Part shown: positions 46,001 to 57,327 of the stretch, in pieces | How the letters are laid out: each line of letters opens with the position of its first letter | How positions within the stretch are numbered: the stretch's first letter is position 1 | Assembly: GCF_016097555.1 (NCBI RefSeq) | Contig: NC_054704.1 | Span: 31,829,554-31,893,553 of the forward strand | Source of the DNA: Gigantopelta aegis | Taxonomy: Eukaryota; Mollusca; Gastropoda; Neomphalida; Peltospiridae | Direction of reading: 5' to 3' | Length of the DNA: 64,000 bases | Made by a program: the position numbers and the translations under genes | Notes under the pieces: model-generated | What the model saw: the letters and a program-made list of their open reading frames with translations, nothing else | What the model was told of the DNA's origin: nothing | Database searches by the model: none

Positions 46001-49000
46001 TTTTAAGCCATTTTTTCGACAGGAACATGCAGCTGATGAACATTGGTTCTTATTTGTTGATTTGCATTTACAGCGAACTACATTCAGTATATCCGGTGGA
46101 CCTGCTTCTTTGTCGGTCATAACGGGTATCAGCGCCGTACCATCTAGCTTCCATCCCCATAAACTGTTATTCATTAATGTTTTCCAATGTATTATTTGAA
46201 AATGGACCCTAAGTGAATGCTGAATTGCAGAACTTTCTGTTGGTGGAAGCTTCTCTGGTACAAATTTAGGTCCACCAGCTGAATATTTCATAAAATGGTT
46301 GTATCTCATTTGGTTAAGACTGTCAGTTGGTGTTCCTGCATACATTATCTTAAATACTCCACAGCCAGCTCTAGATACTTGTTCCTGGGTTGATTCAGTG
46401 TTGCTGATAATCATGCTCAAATTTGTAGCATATTTGGACTGTTTAAGCTTGTTGATAATAGATGTCTTTCCATGGCCATACGTGGCTCATGTTGTATCGC
46501 AGCCAGTTCATGCATGGATAAATAGAATATGCTGAACAACATTTTTCAAGGTTTTTGTTAAGTCTCGTATGTTAGGCCTTTTTGCCGACCTGTCTTAGCC
46601 TCTGATCTCATGTATACATCATGCATTTCTGGTTTAAAATGGTAGAGCAGAAGCACTAGGATGTCTGTGTCATCTGCAACAACTGTCACAGTTCCATCAA
46701 CAGCTTGATCCAGTGCATGTTTTACAATTAACGTGTCCGCATCGTCTTTGGCTGTCTCCACATGGTATTCAACTGATTCAAGTTCTTGGCTTAGTAATGA
46801 AATAAAATTAGATTTATTTCTGTCATTTGCGAGAAAAAGCTGCTGGTTACTATGTGCAGTGCTACTTTCGACAATGTGTACATCAGCTGCTGCCTTCACA
46901 AATCTCCGGGAATGCTCATGATCCTTTGTTGACGGCCCACTGTCATATCCATCAAATACTATTGTACAGTTGTTACCATATTTTGTTCTCACATATGTGA
47001 CATACTGTTGAAGTACATTTGCATATGTTGATTTAGGCTGCCACCTGACTCTGTGGAGTAGTGCTCCTCTATCAAGAACATAACATGTCTCAGTTGGTGT
47101 GGCTGGTTGCACTATGTTACAAGTCAAATGTTCAGCAAGATCAGCTTTGTTTGATTTGCGCATTTTCGAATCTTTGAATAGAGCTGCTGGGATAGGGGTA
47201 AGTTCGTACTCAAAGTATGGTACCATATTGTTTGTCCGTTCTATTAATACAATAAGACGTGAAAAAAGAACAGTTGAATTCAGATGAACTGATTTTTGAC
47301 CAATCTTCACACCATTTTGTAAGTTGACTAATGTCCGTACTTGGTCAGCCTTTTTCATCGAGACATCTTGTAAACATGCATTATCCATTTCTCTATGGAT
47401 ACTCAGTCCCACATCCTCAACCTTATCACAGTTGATGTTGTCCTTTTCGGATGATGTCAAACCTGATGCCAAACAACGTAAACTGGGATCATGTGTATCA
47501 AATGGCTCATATGTGTCAAACCAATCCTTCATCTTTAAAATATCATTGAAGTCACGGCTTGTTCTGCATTTGCTAATGTCAACATGCTGTTCACTAGCTT
47601 CATGCTTATTTTCTGTTAACTTTGTCATAGCACTGTGTACTGCAGCACATTTATGCATAGTGTATATCCACAATAGTTGAACTGATTCCGTCATGCCTCT
47701 TCCTCGTGTCATTCCCCCACAGCTTTTGATTGCCCTCATCATTACTTGTTCTATAATCAAGTCTGTCCACAATCCCGCCCAGAACCTATCTGATCGGCGT
47801 ACAGTGTGGTACCCATGTTTAGAGAACATCTCAAACAGCCATGGATGATTATTTGGCAATTCCAACATCATTTCTAAGTAGATTCGTGCACTTTTGGCAT
47901 AGTTGTTATGTCCCGTAGCAGCAAATAGATTTAGCATCCGATCTACTGCCACTAGATGTGTATTCCAATCTCCAGTTCTCTCTGCTCGAATAAACAGTTT
48001 CAACACATCTATATATTTTATATACTGTAACCACAGACAAGCTGTCCTTGATTAAGTAGTTAGTTCCTCTTTATAGTCACTGATACAATCATTAAACTTT
48101 TTAAGAGCTTGTGAATTGTCAACTTCATCTTCTGATAGGTTGTGTTCCACTAATTTATCATACAGTTTGCCGATTTCTTCAATGTCACACTGTTGCAGCT
48201 TTTGTTGTAGTCCTGTATTTATATCAGAATTTTCCGAAGTCACAATCTCAGAAATTGCAGTCTCACAAAGTTCATCCTCTGATTCACTACTAGTAAATGT
48301 TTTACTTTGATTTCGTTTGGCACAATTGCTTGGAGAAGTTTCAGATGTATTGCACTGTCAACCAAAAAATTTCCCCGGATAGCTCTAGCTATGGATTTTC
48401 CGGTCATCATATGTACCATATAAACGCATATTCATGTAGAGGTTGTCCCCCATTTTATGTTGTTAAATATGGCAATTCACATAGTCATTATTTCACATAT
48501 CTATTTATTTTTAATTTATTTTAACAAAATGTTTATGTAATTAAATCAGATAGTTCAACAATTTTTGGTATCATTTAAATTAGTTATCAATACATCAGCT
48601 AGTCAAAAACTGTTTTTAAGAAGTGAAAATTATCACAGTTGGATTACTTTAGTGGCCATTTTAAACTTATTGATATAAAGATACAACCAATACCATAACA
48701 ATATATTTGAAGGGCTTTGTTGATACTGAAAACTATAGTTTAGCCTTTAAAATCAGTAAAAAAAAAATTAATTAAAAGTGTAGTTATGGTCAGTGGAAGT
48801 TTTTAGGGTGGCCATCTTGGATTTATGCAAAAAACAGTTATCTTCTCCTGTGGTAATTTTTCTAGACTTTTAGTATGTTAATCTGGAGACCTTTCTGACA
48901 ACAAATCCAAAGAAAAACTTTTTATTAAATTATGTGGTGGGTTCAGCTTGTTCGGCATTAGTTTGCTAAAATATGCTAATGAGGTAATTTGCATATAAAA

Positions 49001-52000
49001 CGTTTTCCCCAAAGCCGATTTTTGCGGATTTTGGATATGTTATAGAGGACAAAATTCTTCTTCTTTTGATACCAAAAAACCTTTTATACCAATTTTTTCT
49101 AGTTTGAGCCTATTTTGGGGCTAATTTGACTACACTATATGAATAAACTGATGGAAAAGGATGTTACAGTGCACAAATCTTTTTTTAATTAATATTGCTT
49201 AATCATTACAGATTTGTGGATAATAAAATTTGTGATGATTAAGAAACAATGAAACATTTAGGGTATTTTTGTAGTTTTTAACACTGTTTATTTTTATTTT
49301 AGGACTAAAGAATTGCAAGAACGTATTGAACAGATGCAAGAAGAGATCAGACAACTAGATATGGACATAGAAGAGAATCAAGGTTCGACAATTACTTGTA
49401 TAAATATAAATTACTTTTCAACAGTCACAACAGCCAGGTTGATAAATAATTATTGTTTGTTCTAGTATTAAATGGTATATTTATACTTATTAAGTACATA
49501 GGAATTACCAAAGATTAAAGGATGCTAAACAAATTGCACTTGGAAGTACTTTACTTAATGAATTTGTCAGTGTTTACAACACTTGCAGTTACTAGGATTA
49601 ATGTTCACTGTAGATTACTCTTAAAATTAACTGTAATTTTGAAAATGTACATTTTAACATTCTGGTGCATATCAATTGCTACATGAAGGCATAATTATCA
49701 GTTACAGAGTGTTAAATGTTTAAACAGTTTAAACTGCCTTTAAATTTTATGTTAGCACTGTTGTGGATTCAGTTTGAAAACTAGTCATATTAATTTTGGA
49801 GATATCCATTAGTTCTAGAAATAGTTTTATAGTGTCGATTTATAACAAATAGAATGGGTGTATATTTCAGGTGAAAGGAATCAGAAGTACAAAGAGCTGA
49901 AAAAGAGAGAAGAAAATATGGATGGTAAATTGTTACTTTGTCAGATTCATGTATTGCATCTCTAGCCTTTCATATGTACGCACCCAACCCCTACATGTCT
50001 ATGTAAATGGTAATGTATTTGACAATTTAATGTGCGACGAATTAGCAAATTTCTCACCCCAGAATCAAAATCTCTATTCTATAATGCATATATTCTTCCC
50101 ATGTTTGATTATGGGTCAGTAACATGGGGTCACTGCAATAAAACATATGTTGACAGATTAATAAAGCTATAGAAAAGAGCAGCTAGGCTAATCCTTGATA
50201 AACCACTCCTAACTCCTTCAGCAGATCTCTTTAAGGAATTACAGTGGTTGCCTTTTGATTATAATCTTGTATTGCCAAGACCCAACACTGAATTGTATAA
50301 ACACTCCTTCAGATATTCCAGTGTTGAAACATGGAATACAATCCCAGATTTAACACTGGCTCTTGATAATGTTTAGTAAAATCTTTACCCAGTAGTCTAT
50401 ACGTTTAAATTATATTTGTTTATGATTATATATCAAGTTGTGATAACATTTGTTTGTATATGTAAAAAAAAATTGTATGCATCATGGATATTTACCTTAT
50501 AGTTTCGATGCATTTAATGAAGAATAATTAGGTTGTGTTTTGTTATTACATTGTTTATTTTATTATATGTTGAGTAATAATGTTGAAAATACTTAATAGA
50601 CTAGGGAGATTAGTGTACTACTATTTGTGTAACCTTCTTTAAATAAAGATTATTATTATTATTACAAGAAAAATATATATTATCTTTTCACACTCAGCAT
50701 GCAGTTATCCCAGTCTTACCTTCAACATTTTATTACTGAATAAGATCCTTTGTTTCTATTTCAGAATTTCTCAATACATTCGACTCGATGAAAAGTCAAT
50801 ACTTTGTAAGTAACAGGTCATTTCTTGCTTTTCCTTTGATTACTAGTTTATTTATTGAAATTGTTTTATCATTTTGGTTATTTAACTTGTGGTACATCCA
50901 AAATTATTTAACTTTCTTTCATTTTTATTTTTGATGTTCTAACTTGTTTTGAAGTTGTAAAGATATTCTGCAAAATGTTTCTCCCTTATGTCTGATGTTT
51001 TTAATTTTAAATTTTTTAAAAAGAACTAAGAAAGTGAACTTGAATTTTTGTTGTTGTTTATATAATACCATACTCCTGGACAAAGAAATAAATTTGGTCT
51101 GTACCATTTTTGTGTTTTTTCAGCAAAAGTTAACAGAAAATGAGGAAACAATTGTCTCAGCACTAGAACATATGAGCAGGGTAAGTGGTAAATAATGAGT
51201 CGAGTGTGTCGTTAAATAAAACATTTCCTTTGGTAAATAATGATAAATATATAAATCTATAATTTTAAAAACAGTTTAGAGATGCATATTGTATTTTGTC
51301 AGTTAGTTATGGAATATCTGATGGGAACACTGCACAGTACCAGTAATATGTGTTTCATCCATATTGGGATATTAAGTAACCATATCAATAAACTTACTAC
51401 CAATAGATTTACTACCAATAATATTTTTTATTCAGAATTATGCAAAGGGTTATATCACATTGTGTTCCATGCAGGTCAACAGTAAGATACAATATTCATC
51501 AAGCCTGATTAGTGATTCTTTTGTTTTGCCATGAGAGTGGATAAGAAAGGGCAAAACTATCAAATGGAACTCGTCAGAATCCGATGTCAAGCACTCTGCC
51601 AATAAGCAATGTGCTCAGGTGTCTGGTGCTGGATTATATAACAATGAACAATGAATTATTTGTCCAATCGAAGATCAGATTAGATAATGGTTGAAATTAT
51701 TCTTTGTTACTGGATACCTAAAACTGAACTCCTATTTATTTTTAAAATGTTTATTAAAAAAAAAATTGCCACATTGATTATTTTGTCGCCACTTTTATAT
51801 TTTTATTGCAATTGGCGATTGTGGTGACCAATATGCTGAGCACTGAGTATATTATTATATTTAATTAATAAAACAGTTAAATGTGACTGGTATTATATTT
51901 AATGGGAACAGCCATTTTGTTTAATCGCAGGGAATACGCCTTCTGGCAAGCCGGTCGTAACGTAAACTTAACACGTCACATCAGGAATTAGTCTTAGAAC

Positions 52001-55000
52001 TGAAGAAACAGACATACCTGATTTTTGAGTGATTATAAACAGGCATTCATTGCAGTGTTCTGTAATAATATCCATCCCAGTAAGCCAGCAATAAGTGTAT
52101 ATTATTTTTCAATATAAAATAAACCACCATTATCAAAGTGGTCGAAATAACTGTATCATGCATTAACCTACATACTGCAATGATAATTGGAGTGTTTTCT
52201 TAGTTAATTGGTCTATCGTGTAGTTGCCTCTACCTGTGATTCCTGATTGGCAGGTGAATATTAATTACTGCCGTGTAGACACAGAAATATGTGTCGATAT
52301 TATTAATAATACAGGGTATGGTGAAATAACTTTCCACCCCTAAAATGGTAATGGACATTATCAGCCTTCATGCTTTATTACTGTAAATAATTCTGTAAAA
52401 CTCTTTGATTAAGTAGACTTTCCCATCTAACATCACAGAACTGACCAATTACGTAATCCCAAATACAATAACCTTATTTCGTTCTGTTAATGCAAATTGA
52501 AATATATTTAGTTAAATAGTTTCTTATATTATAAAGTCATTTATGTTGTTTTACAAGTCCAGTTGGTCAAAGGGAAGCACATTGGTGTAAATTACTGAGT
52601 TTGTTTACACTGTGCATACAGGAGTTGGTAGGAGCTGACATCACTTCATTCCAAGCTAGAGTACCTGAAACGACAAAATGGCTGCCTGCTGTTAGAAGGA
52701 ATAATCACGTTTTTTGTTAACTAAAACATTTTTTATATTATTTCTTAAAGTGTTAGTATGTGTTGGTGGTCCGGGTATGTATCTTTACATAAGACTCATA
52801 TTTGCTTATTTTAGTAGTCTTATTTCAAATATTTTTTCACAGAATATGGGCCGCTTCTCTCATCTTCCAACACCAAAGGAGCTGGCTGGTATGAAGGAAG
52901 ATTTGGTTTTTAAAGAAGATGAAATGAAGAAATCTGAAACAACAGCCATGGGATTGGCAGGAGGTGACTTTCAAGAGTAGCAAGTGGTTTATAAAGTCAG
53001 ATACTTTTAAGCAGGCAGAATAAGTCTATCCTAATATTGTCAGTCAGCAATTTGAATTCATTTCTATGCAATTTCTAATCAAGTTACGCTTACCGGTCAG
53101 TTAGTTTACTTGTCTAGGCTAATCATTAATTATAAGTGGCAGTTATTGTCATTCCTACTTGATATATTCACACTCTGGATCAGTCATAACAAGTCTGTGC
53201 TCACAGACAATTATTGTCAGTCAACAATTTAAATTAATTTCCTTATAATCAAGTTAGGCTTAACCCTCAACTAGTTTACCAGGCTGCCTAAGATATAAGT
53301 GTCTGGTTAGTTGTTAGTTTATGTAGCAAAGAAGTTTAAACGGACTCTACTAAAAGTTTTATGGATTTTTTGGTTGTTTTGGTCTATGTTGTTTTCACCC
53401 CTACTTGGTGTCTGTAGAGCGCGAGAAGCTGCAGCAGGATCTGAGCAAGATGCAGCAGTTTGAGGAGAAGCTGAAGGATGAGCTGGTGCTACTCAAGGAG
53501 AAGGTGGCCAGTATGGAGAAAGACATCGGCGTCTACGGCGATCTGCACAGACTCAAAGAAGAGTCCGAGCAAAAACGAAAGGTGAGGATTTCTTTGTAAT
53601 CTCCTTTATTTATCAGATCACTGAGTGCAGGATCTAGAGTTTGTTTTGTTCAGTGAGAACATTGATTTATGAATCAGCTATTTTAAACATTTGATAATTT
53701 TGACGTATTCGTCTTAAAGAGAGGAAACCCGCTACATTTTTGTATTAGTACACAGACAGGATAACTTGTGCAGGACCTAACTTGGTGGTTAAAGTTTTCA
53801 GAGTGAAATGGTTATAAACTGACAGTCTCACTAATTATCACATGACATATACAACTGTACCCACATCAAACAGATTTTCTTTATTCTTTCTATTACATGG
53901 GTTTCCTGATTACATTATTTTATTTCAGAAACTGCAAGATGATCGAATTACACTAACGAAGAGAAGGGAGTGTTTCAGGAAGATAGTTCAGCAACTCCAG
54001 TCCAAGTATGAAGGTCTTAAAGCTCAGCTAGATGATAATGAAACTTACACTCAGGTATGGTTTAATGATTAATCAAGCTTATTAGCCACTTGTTAATATT
54101 TTGGTATTTGTAACTTATTTTAGCCCGTGATTTCTAAATTACTCTGGACAGGATATAGAACATTTGTACCTTAAATATGCTCTTCAATTAAGTAAATCTA
54201 ATGAAATAAAAAGTATTTTGTTTGTTCACATTATTACACATTGTGGAATATTAGAAAAAATACTCTCATCTCAATTACAAAATGTAAGTGGATGTCAGGA
54301 TTTGAGCAAATGATATTGAGCAAATGATATTGGTGTACGGGTGAAGACCAATTCTACAATTATTAGCACCTTTGGTAGATTGTAGTACTAAGCTAAATCC
54401 AGCATTTCAATTTCTATGGAAAGTGGGCAGTGTTCTTCAATTTAAGAGGTCAGTGAATTAGATAATTTAATTGTTTTTTTCCCAAAGATACCTGCAGCTG
54501 CTAAAAGTAACATTTTGATGATTATTTAATTATTAATGCTGTTAATCATAATGAACATATACTGAGCCATGGCAAAGTGGGAGCAACATGTTTGGTACAC
54601 TGGTTAAATTTGGTACAGGTTGCCTCATGAACTCTGTGCTCAGGGTAATTGTCTCCCCTTGCACAGTTTAATGTTTTGTTTGTTTACAGCTTGCTAATCT
54701 GGAAAGGAAATGGCAGCACCATGAACAGAACAACTTTTCCATGAAAGAATGTATCCTTTTTAAAACTTCTAGATACAATGTCCTTATAAAAGAAGTGAAG
54801 CATTATGCTTCAAGCAGCAATTTCATGTGATATACAGGACATATTTACTGGTTTGAGGGAAGTATATTGCATTCATAAATAATTCATTCCTCTATATTTA
54901 TTTTTATTTTATGTAAGGAATATTTTCCTTAACCTGTTAAGTTATTGCCACAAGGACAATGGAGTGCGACTTTGTTCCAATCAGCCGAAGAGTTTACAAA

Positions 55001-55060
55001 TCACTGGACGAATTCAACCATCAGCTGCAGGATCATCTTGCTGGAAAGCTCAACATGTGA
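37774..55060 (+). CDS. IFT74: IFT74, intraflagellar transport complex B core protein
   Basis: Twenty-two coding exons join in frame to 592 residues (human about 600): 37774-37835, 38126-38172, 38437-38491, 39445-39522, 39803-39848, 40156-40254, 40750-40810, 41783-41842, 42179-42240, 42948-43026, 43170-43292, 43909-43942, 44332-44482, 49303-49382, 49871-49924, 50765-50805, 51124-51180, 52843-52963, 53418-53581, 53929-54054, 54690-54750, 54942-55060. The N-terminus is a basic G/P/T/R-rich region ([12 protein letters not shown]), which in the family helps bind tubulin together with IFT81. It is followed by [18 protein letters not shown] and long coiled coils with family signatures [41 protein letters not shown] and [20 protein letters not shown]74 pairs with IFT81 in the IFT-B core that builds cilia. 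The first coding exon (a few to about 25 residues) was not found. The largest intron, 44483-49302, holds a 4.3-kb transposon in antisense. Confidence 0.96.
40028..40093 (+). repeat. 66-bp homopolymer T run
   Basis: Uninterrupted T run in the intron between the exons ending 39848 and starting 40156. It may be a retroposon poly(A) tail in reverse; nothing beside it identifies the source. Length in an assembly is unreliable. Confidence 0.97.
41470..41606 (+). mobile_element. SINE tail B, 5' truncated, in an IFT74 intron
   Basis: Starts 'aagagtagcccatgtagtggcg', contains 'ccatatgtctgacgccatataacc' and ends 'cgttaaataaaacttctttt'. TTTTCTGATT occurs on both sides as target duplication. Confidence 0.88.
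42633..42904 (-). mobile_element. SINE, head A + tail A, exact target duplication
   Basis: Reverse-oriented. ATAAACTGACAG flanks both sides (42621-42632, 42905-42916). It lies 43 bp before the exon starting 42948. Confidence 0.92.
44821..45720 (+). repeat. Left terminal inverted repeat (with SINE inside)
   Basis: Inverted match to 48638-49135. About 490 bp when the SINE at 45238-45635 and one copy of its target duplication are discounted. The arms have diverged by substitutions and small indels, so the insertion is not recent. Confidence 0.85.
45238..45635 (-). mobile_element. SINE, head B + tail A (chimeric), exact target duplication
   Basis: Reverse-oriented. The head is the ACCGGCCTCGGTGGCGTCGT type. 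The tail is the other type, ending 'aatcaatgtgctctagcggcgtcgttaaataaaacaaac'. CGCTATCAACAAA flanks both sides (45225-45237, 45636-45648). It interrupts the left repeat of the 4.3-kb transposon and so is younger. Confidence 0.93.
45902..48410 (-). pseudogene. Transposon-borne PIN/XPG-like nuclease + CXC-domain protein, decayed
   Basis: Read from 48410 leftward. A short frame has [21 protein letters not shown] 63-codon ORF lies at 48052-48243, then 482 codons at 46558-48006 in the same frame and separated from it by one TAA, and finally 172 codons at 45902-46420. The 482-codon part has [58 protein letters not shown] and [16 protein letters not shown]. The last three resemble the acidic metal-binding motifs of PIN/FEN-type nucleases. 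The final part has [35 protein letters not shown] and a cysteine cluster ([29 protein letters not shown]) like the CXC DNA-binding domain of tesmin/LIN54. Similar proteins are common uncharacterised entries in molluscs, cnidarians and arthropods. At least two frame changes and three in-frame stops make it a relic. Confidence 0.8.
48638..49135 (-). repeat. Right terminal inverted repeat
   Basis: About 498 bp, the uninterrupted partner of the left repeat. The outer end reads GTGTAGTCAAATTAGCC on the minus strand. It ends 167 bp before the IFT74 exon starting 49303. Confidence 0.85.
50040..50668 (+). mobile_element. LINE 3' end with (ATT)n tail
   Basis: The plus-strand translation gives [20 protein letters not shown], then [20 protein letters not shown] and [11 protein letters not shown], then [17 protein letters not shown]. 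This is the conserved 3' part of a non-LTR reverse-transcriptase ORF, with at least one stop and an internal deletion. 3' UTR and ATT triplets (50649-50667) follow. Lies in the IFT74 intron 49925-50764. Confidence 0.85.
51199..51230 (+). mobile_element. 32-bp SINE tail insertion with 13-bp target duplication
   Basis: Only the last 32 bp of tail B ('gtcgagtgtgtcgttaaataaaacatttcctt') was inserted. TGGTAAATAATGA is repeated exactly at 51186-51198 and 51231-51243. The duplication begins at intron position +6 after the IFT74 exon ending 51180. Confidence 0.85.
51250..52842. other. IFT74 intron, nothing recognised
   Basis: Unique AT-rich intron sequence. The string near 52757 ('tatgtgttggtggtccgggtatgtatcttt') recurs at 36240. 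Confidence 0.45.
53640..53795 (-). mobile_element. SINE tail A remnant
   Basis: Contains 'gagaacattgatttatgaatcagcta', 'aaacatttgataattttgacgtat', 'agaggaaacccgctacatttttgtattagta' and 'cacagacaggata', a decayed reverse copy with deletions. In an IFT74 intron. Confidence 0.65.
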
Positions 55061-55720
55061 ATTATTCATTAGAATTCAACACTGATATTCATCTTTTGGA
55101 CTGTAATGTCTGCACTGTATTCATTGTTTCAAGAAAAAAACCCAGTAGTAGACCATTTATTCAAATATGAACCATCAAACACAGATGAAGAAATCTGTGT
55201 GTAGTTGACAATGTATAGTGTATTTCTTCAGAAGAGTGGATTTTCATAAACATTTTATAGAAAAATATTTTTTCTTTTAAATTATTGGTTATAGTTTTGC
55301 CCAGATTAAACTTCTTTTCACGATTCTGTACATTCCTAAACACGATTTCACCTGTTGTAACTTGTTTCATCCGTCCATTGTATTTATTGACTGTGATAAA
55401 AGATAATTTAAATATTCAGTCTTGGTTCTTGCATTCAACATATTGACAATTCTTCTTGTGTGAAATGCCAATACCTTTTTCTTGTATGTTTTGTTTTTTT
55501 TAAGCCATGGAGTATTTATTAAACATGGTTATAGCTGTAAACGTTACTTGAAGGTTAAATAATATTCCTTTCAATAGCAAATCATATACATTGCTTTCCT
55601 CCTCATTTCAAGTGGCATCAGTTACCATCCTCCATAACTAGCGGACAGACAAGATGGCTTCAACACCTAGCATCCAGCTAAAATGCAAATATACAACTGC
55701 TTGCCCTCTACGTTCGTTTT
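55061..55720. other. IFT74 3' UTR and flank
   Basis: Follows the IFT74 stop. ATTAAA at 55517 is a possible poly(A) signal. The 68-codon ORF at 54964-55170 overlaps the last exon in another frame and is not a gene. Confidence 0.45.
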
Positions 55721-55721
55721 G

Positions 55722-55800
55722 TGGGGCACGACTATTATATCAAAGGTCATGGTATGTGCTATCCTGTCTGGGATGGTATATATAAAAGATCTTTGCTACA
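55722..55800 (+). mobile_element. SINE core remnant
   Basis: Contains 'gcacgactattatatcaaaggtcatggtatgtgctatcctgtctgggatgg', the shared core, truncated at both ends. Confidence 0.7.
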
Positions 55801-55871
55801 AAGTGTCAACACCCTCCCCCCCCCCAAATTAAAATTACCAAATGTGTGACAAATATAATCTAGATTAGTAC

Positions 55872-56080
55872 CCTTAAAGTGACATACCCTAAGGCAGTTT
55901 TTTTTTTATCGTTTGGATTACCAATTTGTGTACATTCGAAGTGTTATTTTAGAGGGTATATCACCATTTTAAAGACACTCGTTTCACTCAATTGCAACTT
56001 TATCTGTGTTGCAGGTTTGTAGATACCTGCTGCCAATAACATGGACTGGTTTTCAACAATTTGTCAAATAAAAATATTTT
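55872..56080. mobile_element. piggyBac-like MITE fragment
   Basis: Begins TTAAAGTGACATACCCTA, the end motif of the TTAA family. It includes 'gtgttgcaggtttgtagat', which matches in reverse the interior of the 32854 element ('aatctacaaacctgtaacac'). The second end was not found. Confidence 0.55.
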
Positions 56081-56649
56081 AAAAATTCCCCTTCTTAAAC
56101 TACACTTTTTAGATTCTACAAAACAAACTAGGTCGGATTTCATTTCGTTTACAAGACCGTTAGTTTTTCCCTCCAATGGGAAAATGTAATCAATTGTAAG
56201 ATCTATTATAATGCTTTGCTTGATGATCAGTCTACTTGAACTAGTTTCAGCCACTGATCCACAAATAATTGCAACAAAGGTCATAGTAGGTACCATCCAG
56301 TCCGTTAGATGTTGCATAGAATTTTTAAAAAATAAAAAAATACCTCGTTCCCGATCTGGACGAACGTGCAAGTGTTATTAAATAAAACATTCCTACACAC
56401 ACAAACCCCAGAATACTTACATTTTCAATCAATCCATGATCACCACATTGCTAAATGCATCTTTGAAATATCTAGTTTTGACACGTAGATCAATTACATT
56501 GCACGTGTCTAAGAAATATCAATCAAGTTACACCAATTCAGTAGTGCATATATAGAGATATCCGAAAAGATTTTATTTCTTTACTTATAAAACTTAAGTT
56601 TTCAATATTTAGAAGAAATTAGCAATCAACTCTTACTCGGATTGGGGGG

Positions 56650-56680
<31 letters not shown>

Positions 56681-56705
56681 TGTGAGAGAGAGAGAGAGAG
56701 AGTGT
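56650..56705 (+). repeat. (GA)n microsatellite
   Basis: GA dinucleotide runs with GTGTGA interruptions, following a G8 run. Confidence 0.95.
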
Positions 56706-57033
56706 GTATAGAGAACATTCCTTACACTTGGAACAAAACAAAGTTCAAGGACATTTTGTAATTTTCCAGGACATGAATTGTTCAATCAATGTTTTTATAA
56801 CAAATTGTTGTCTGAATTTAGACAGGTTATGGGGACAACAAAAATAAAGATGTGGGAAAAAATAAAACAAAAATTATTTCCACAATAAAATATGTCTTCC
56901 AGGACATTTCAGGCAGGGATTTTAAAATCACAAAATTCCAGGACATTCGGCATTACCTGTAAAGCAAATTAACACAAGCCAACAAAACACAAACATCTGG
57001 TTATCAGAATATATGTTATTTTAATAAATAACA

Positions 57034-57327
57034 TCAGCTGTTGTCATCCGTGTTTGCTGCCTCTTCCAATGAAGTTTGCAATTTGGCGTTTAATAAAAAT
57101 TTCAGTCCACTTGCAGCAGCAATACCTGGTGCGCTATGTAAATAATGACAGTATTTCCTCTTCACACACGAAAATGCAAATAATCCATAGCTTTCCTTCA
57201 TTTCAGACTGGTTAAGTCTAGCAACAACTGAACACTTCTGCAATTGAGTCTGTTCATCATTCATATTAAATTGGACATGAGGATGAACAAAATATACAAT
57301 CTTATCGCTCCATGGTAAATTTGACAT
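57034..57327 (-). CDS. Possible small protein, 97 aa, unrecognised
   Basis: Open frame from ATG to TGA with a more protein-like composition than the other chance ORFs nearby: MSNLPWSDKIVYFVHPHVQF at the start, then CSVVARLNQSEMKESYG, and an acidic end EEAANTDDNS. No signal peptide or membrane span is apparent, and I do not recognise the family. It lies on the same strand as the SERBP1-like gene, about 1.7 kb beyond its stop, so it could equally be chance sequence in or past that gene's 3' UTR, or the last exon of another gene. Confidence 0.35.
   Translation of the reverse strand: MSNLPWSDKIVYFVHPHVQFNMNDEQTQLQKCSVVARLNQSEMKESYGLFAFSCVKRKYCHYLHSAPGIAAASGLKFLLNAKLQTSLEEAANTDDNS

Larger units (their letters stand above)
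44821..49135 (-). mobile_element. 4.3-kb DNA transposon with ~490-bp terminal inverted repeats
   Basis: The two ends are long inverted copies of each other, about 44821-45720 (interrupted by a SINE) and 48638-49135. Both start GTGTAGTCAAA at the outside. Shared landmarks read inward: 'aaattggtataaaaggtt', 'ttttgtcctctataacat', 'gcaaattacctcattagcat', 'ggtctccagattaacat', 'ccaagatggccaccct', 'ggctaaactatagtt', 'tatcaacaaagcc' and 'aaatggccat/aaagtaat'. Between them is one decayed minus-strand gene (45902-48410). The element lies antisense in IFT74's largest intron. No target duplication could be fixed. There are no polymerase, integrase or capsid-type genes, so this is a plain DNA transposon; superfamily uncertain, Academ-like suggested by the nuclease-like motifs. 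Confidence 0.8.

Noticed and set aside
46440-46530. Two in-frame TGA codons between the ORFs of the 4.3-kb element, read as possible selenocysteine or programmed recoding
   Set aside because: The same region also has a frame change, and an in-frame TAA occurs elsewhere in the gene; simple decay explains all of them.
47324-47680. 118-codon plus-strand ORF
   Set aside because: Shadow of the transposon-borne protein on the minus strand.
44821-49135. Polinton or other capsid-bearing element, because of the long terminal repeats
   Set aside because: Far too short, and no polymerase, integrase, protease or capsid-like coding sequence is present.
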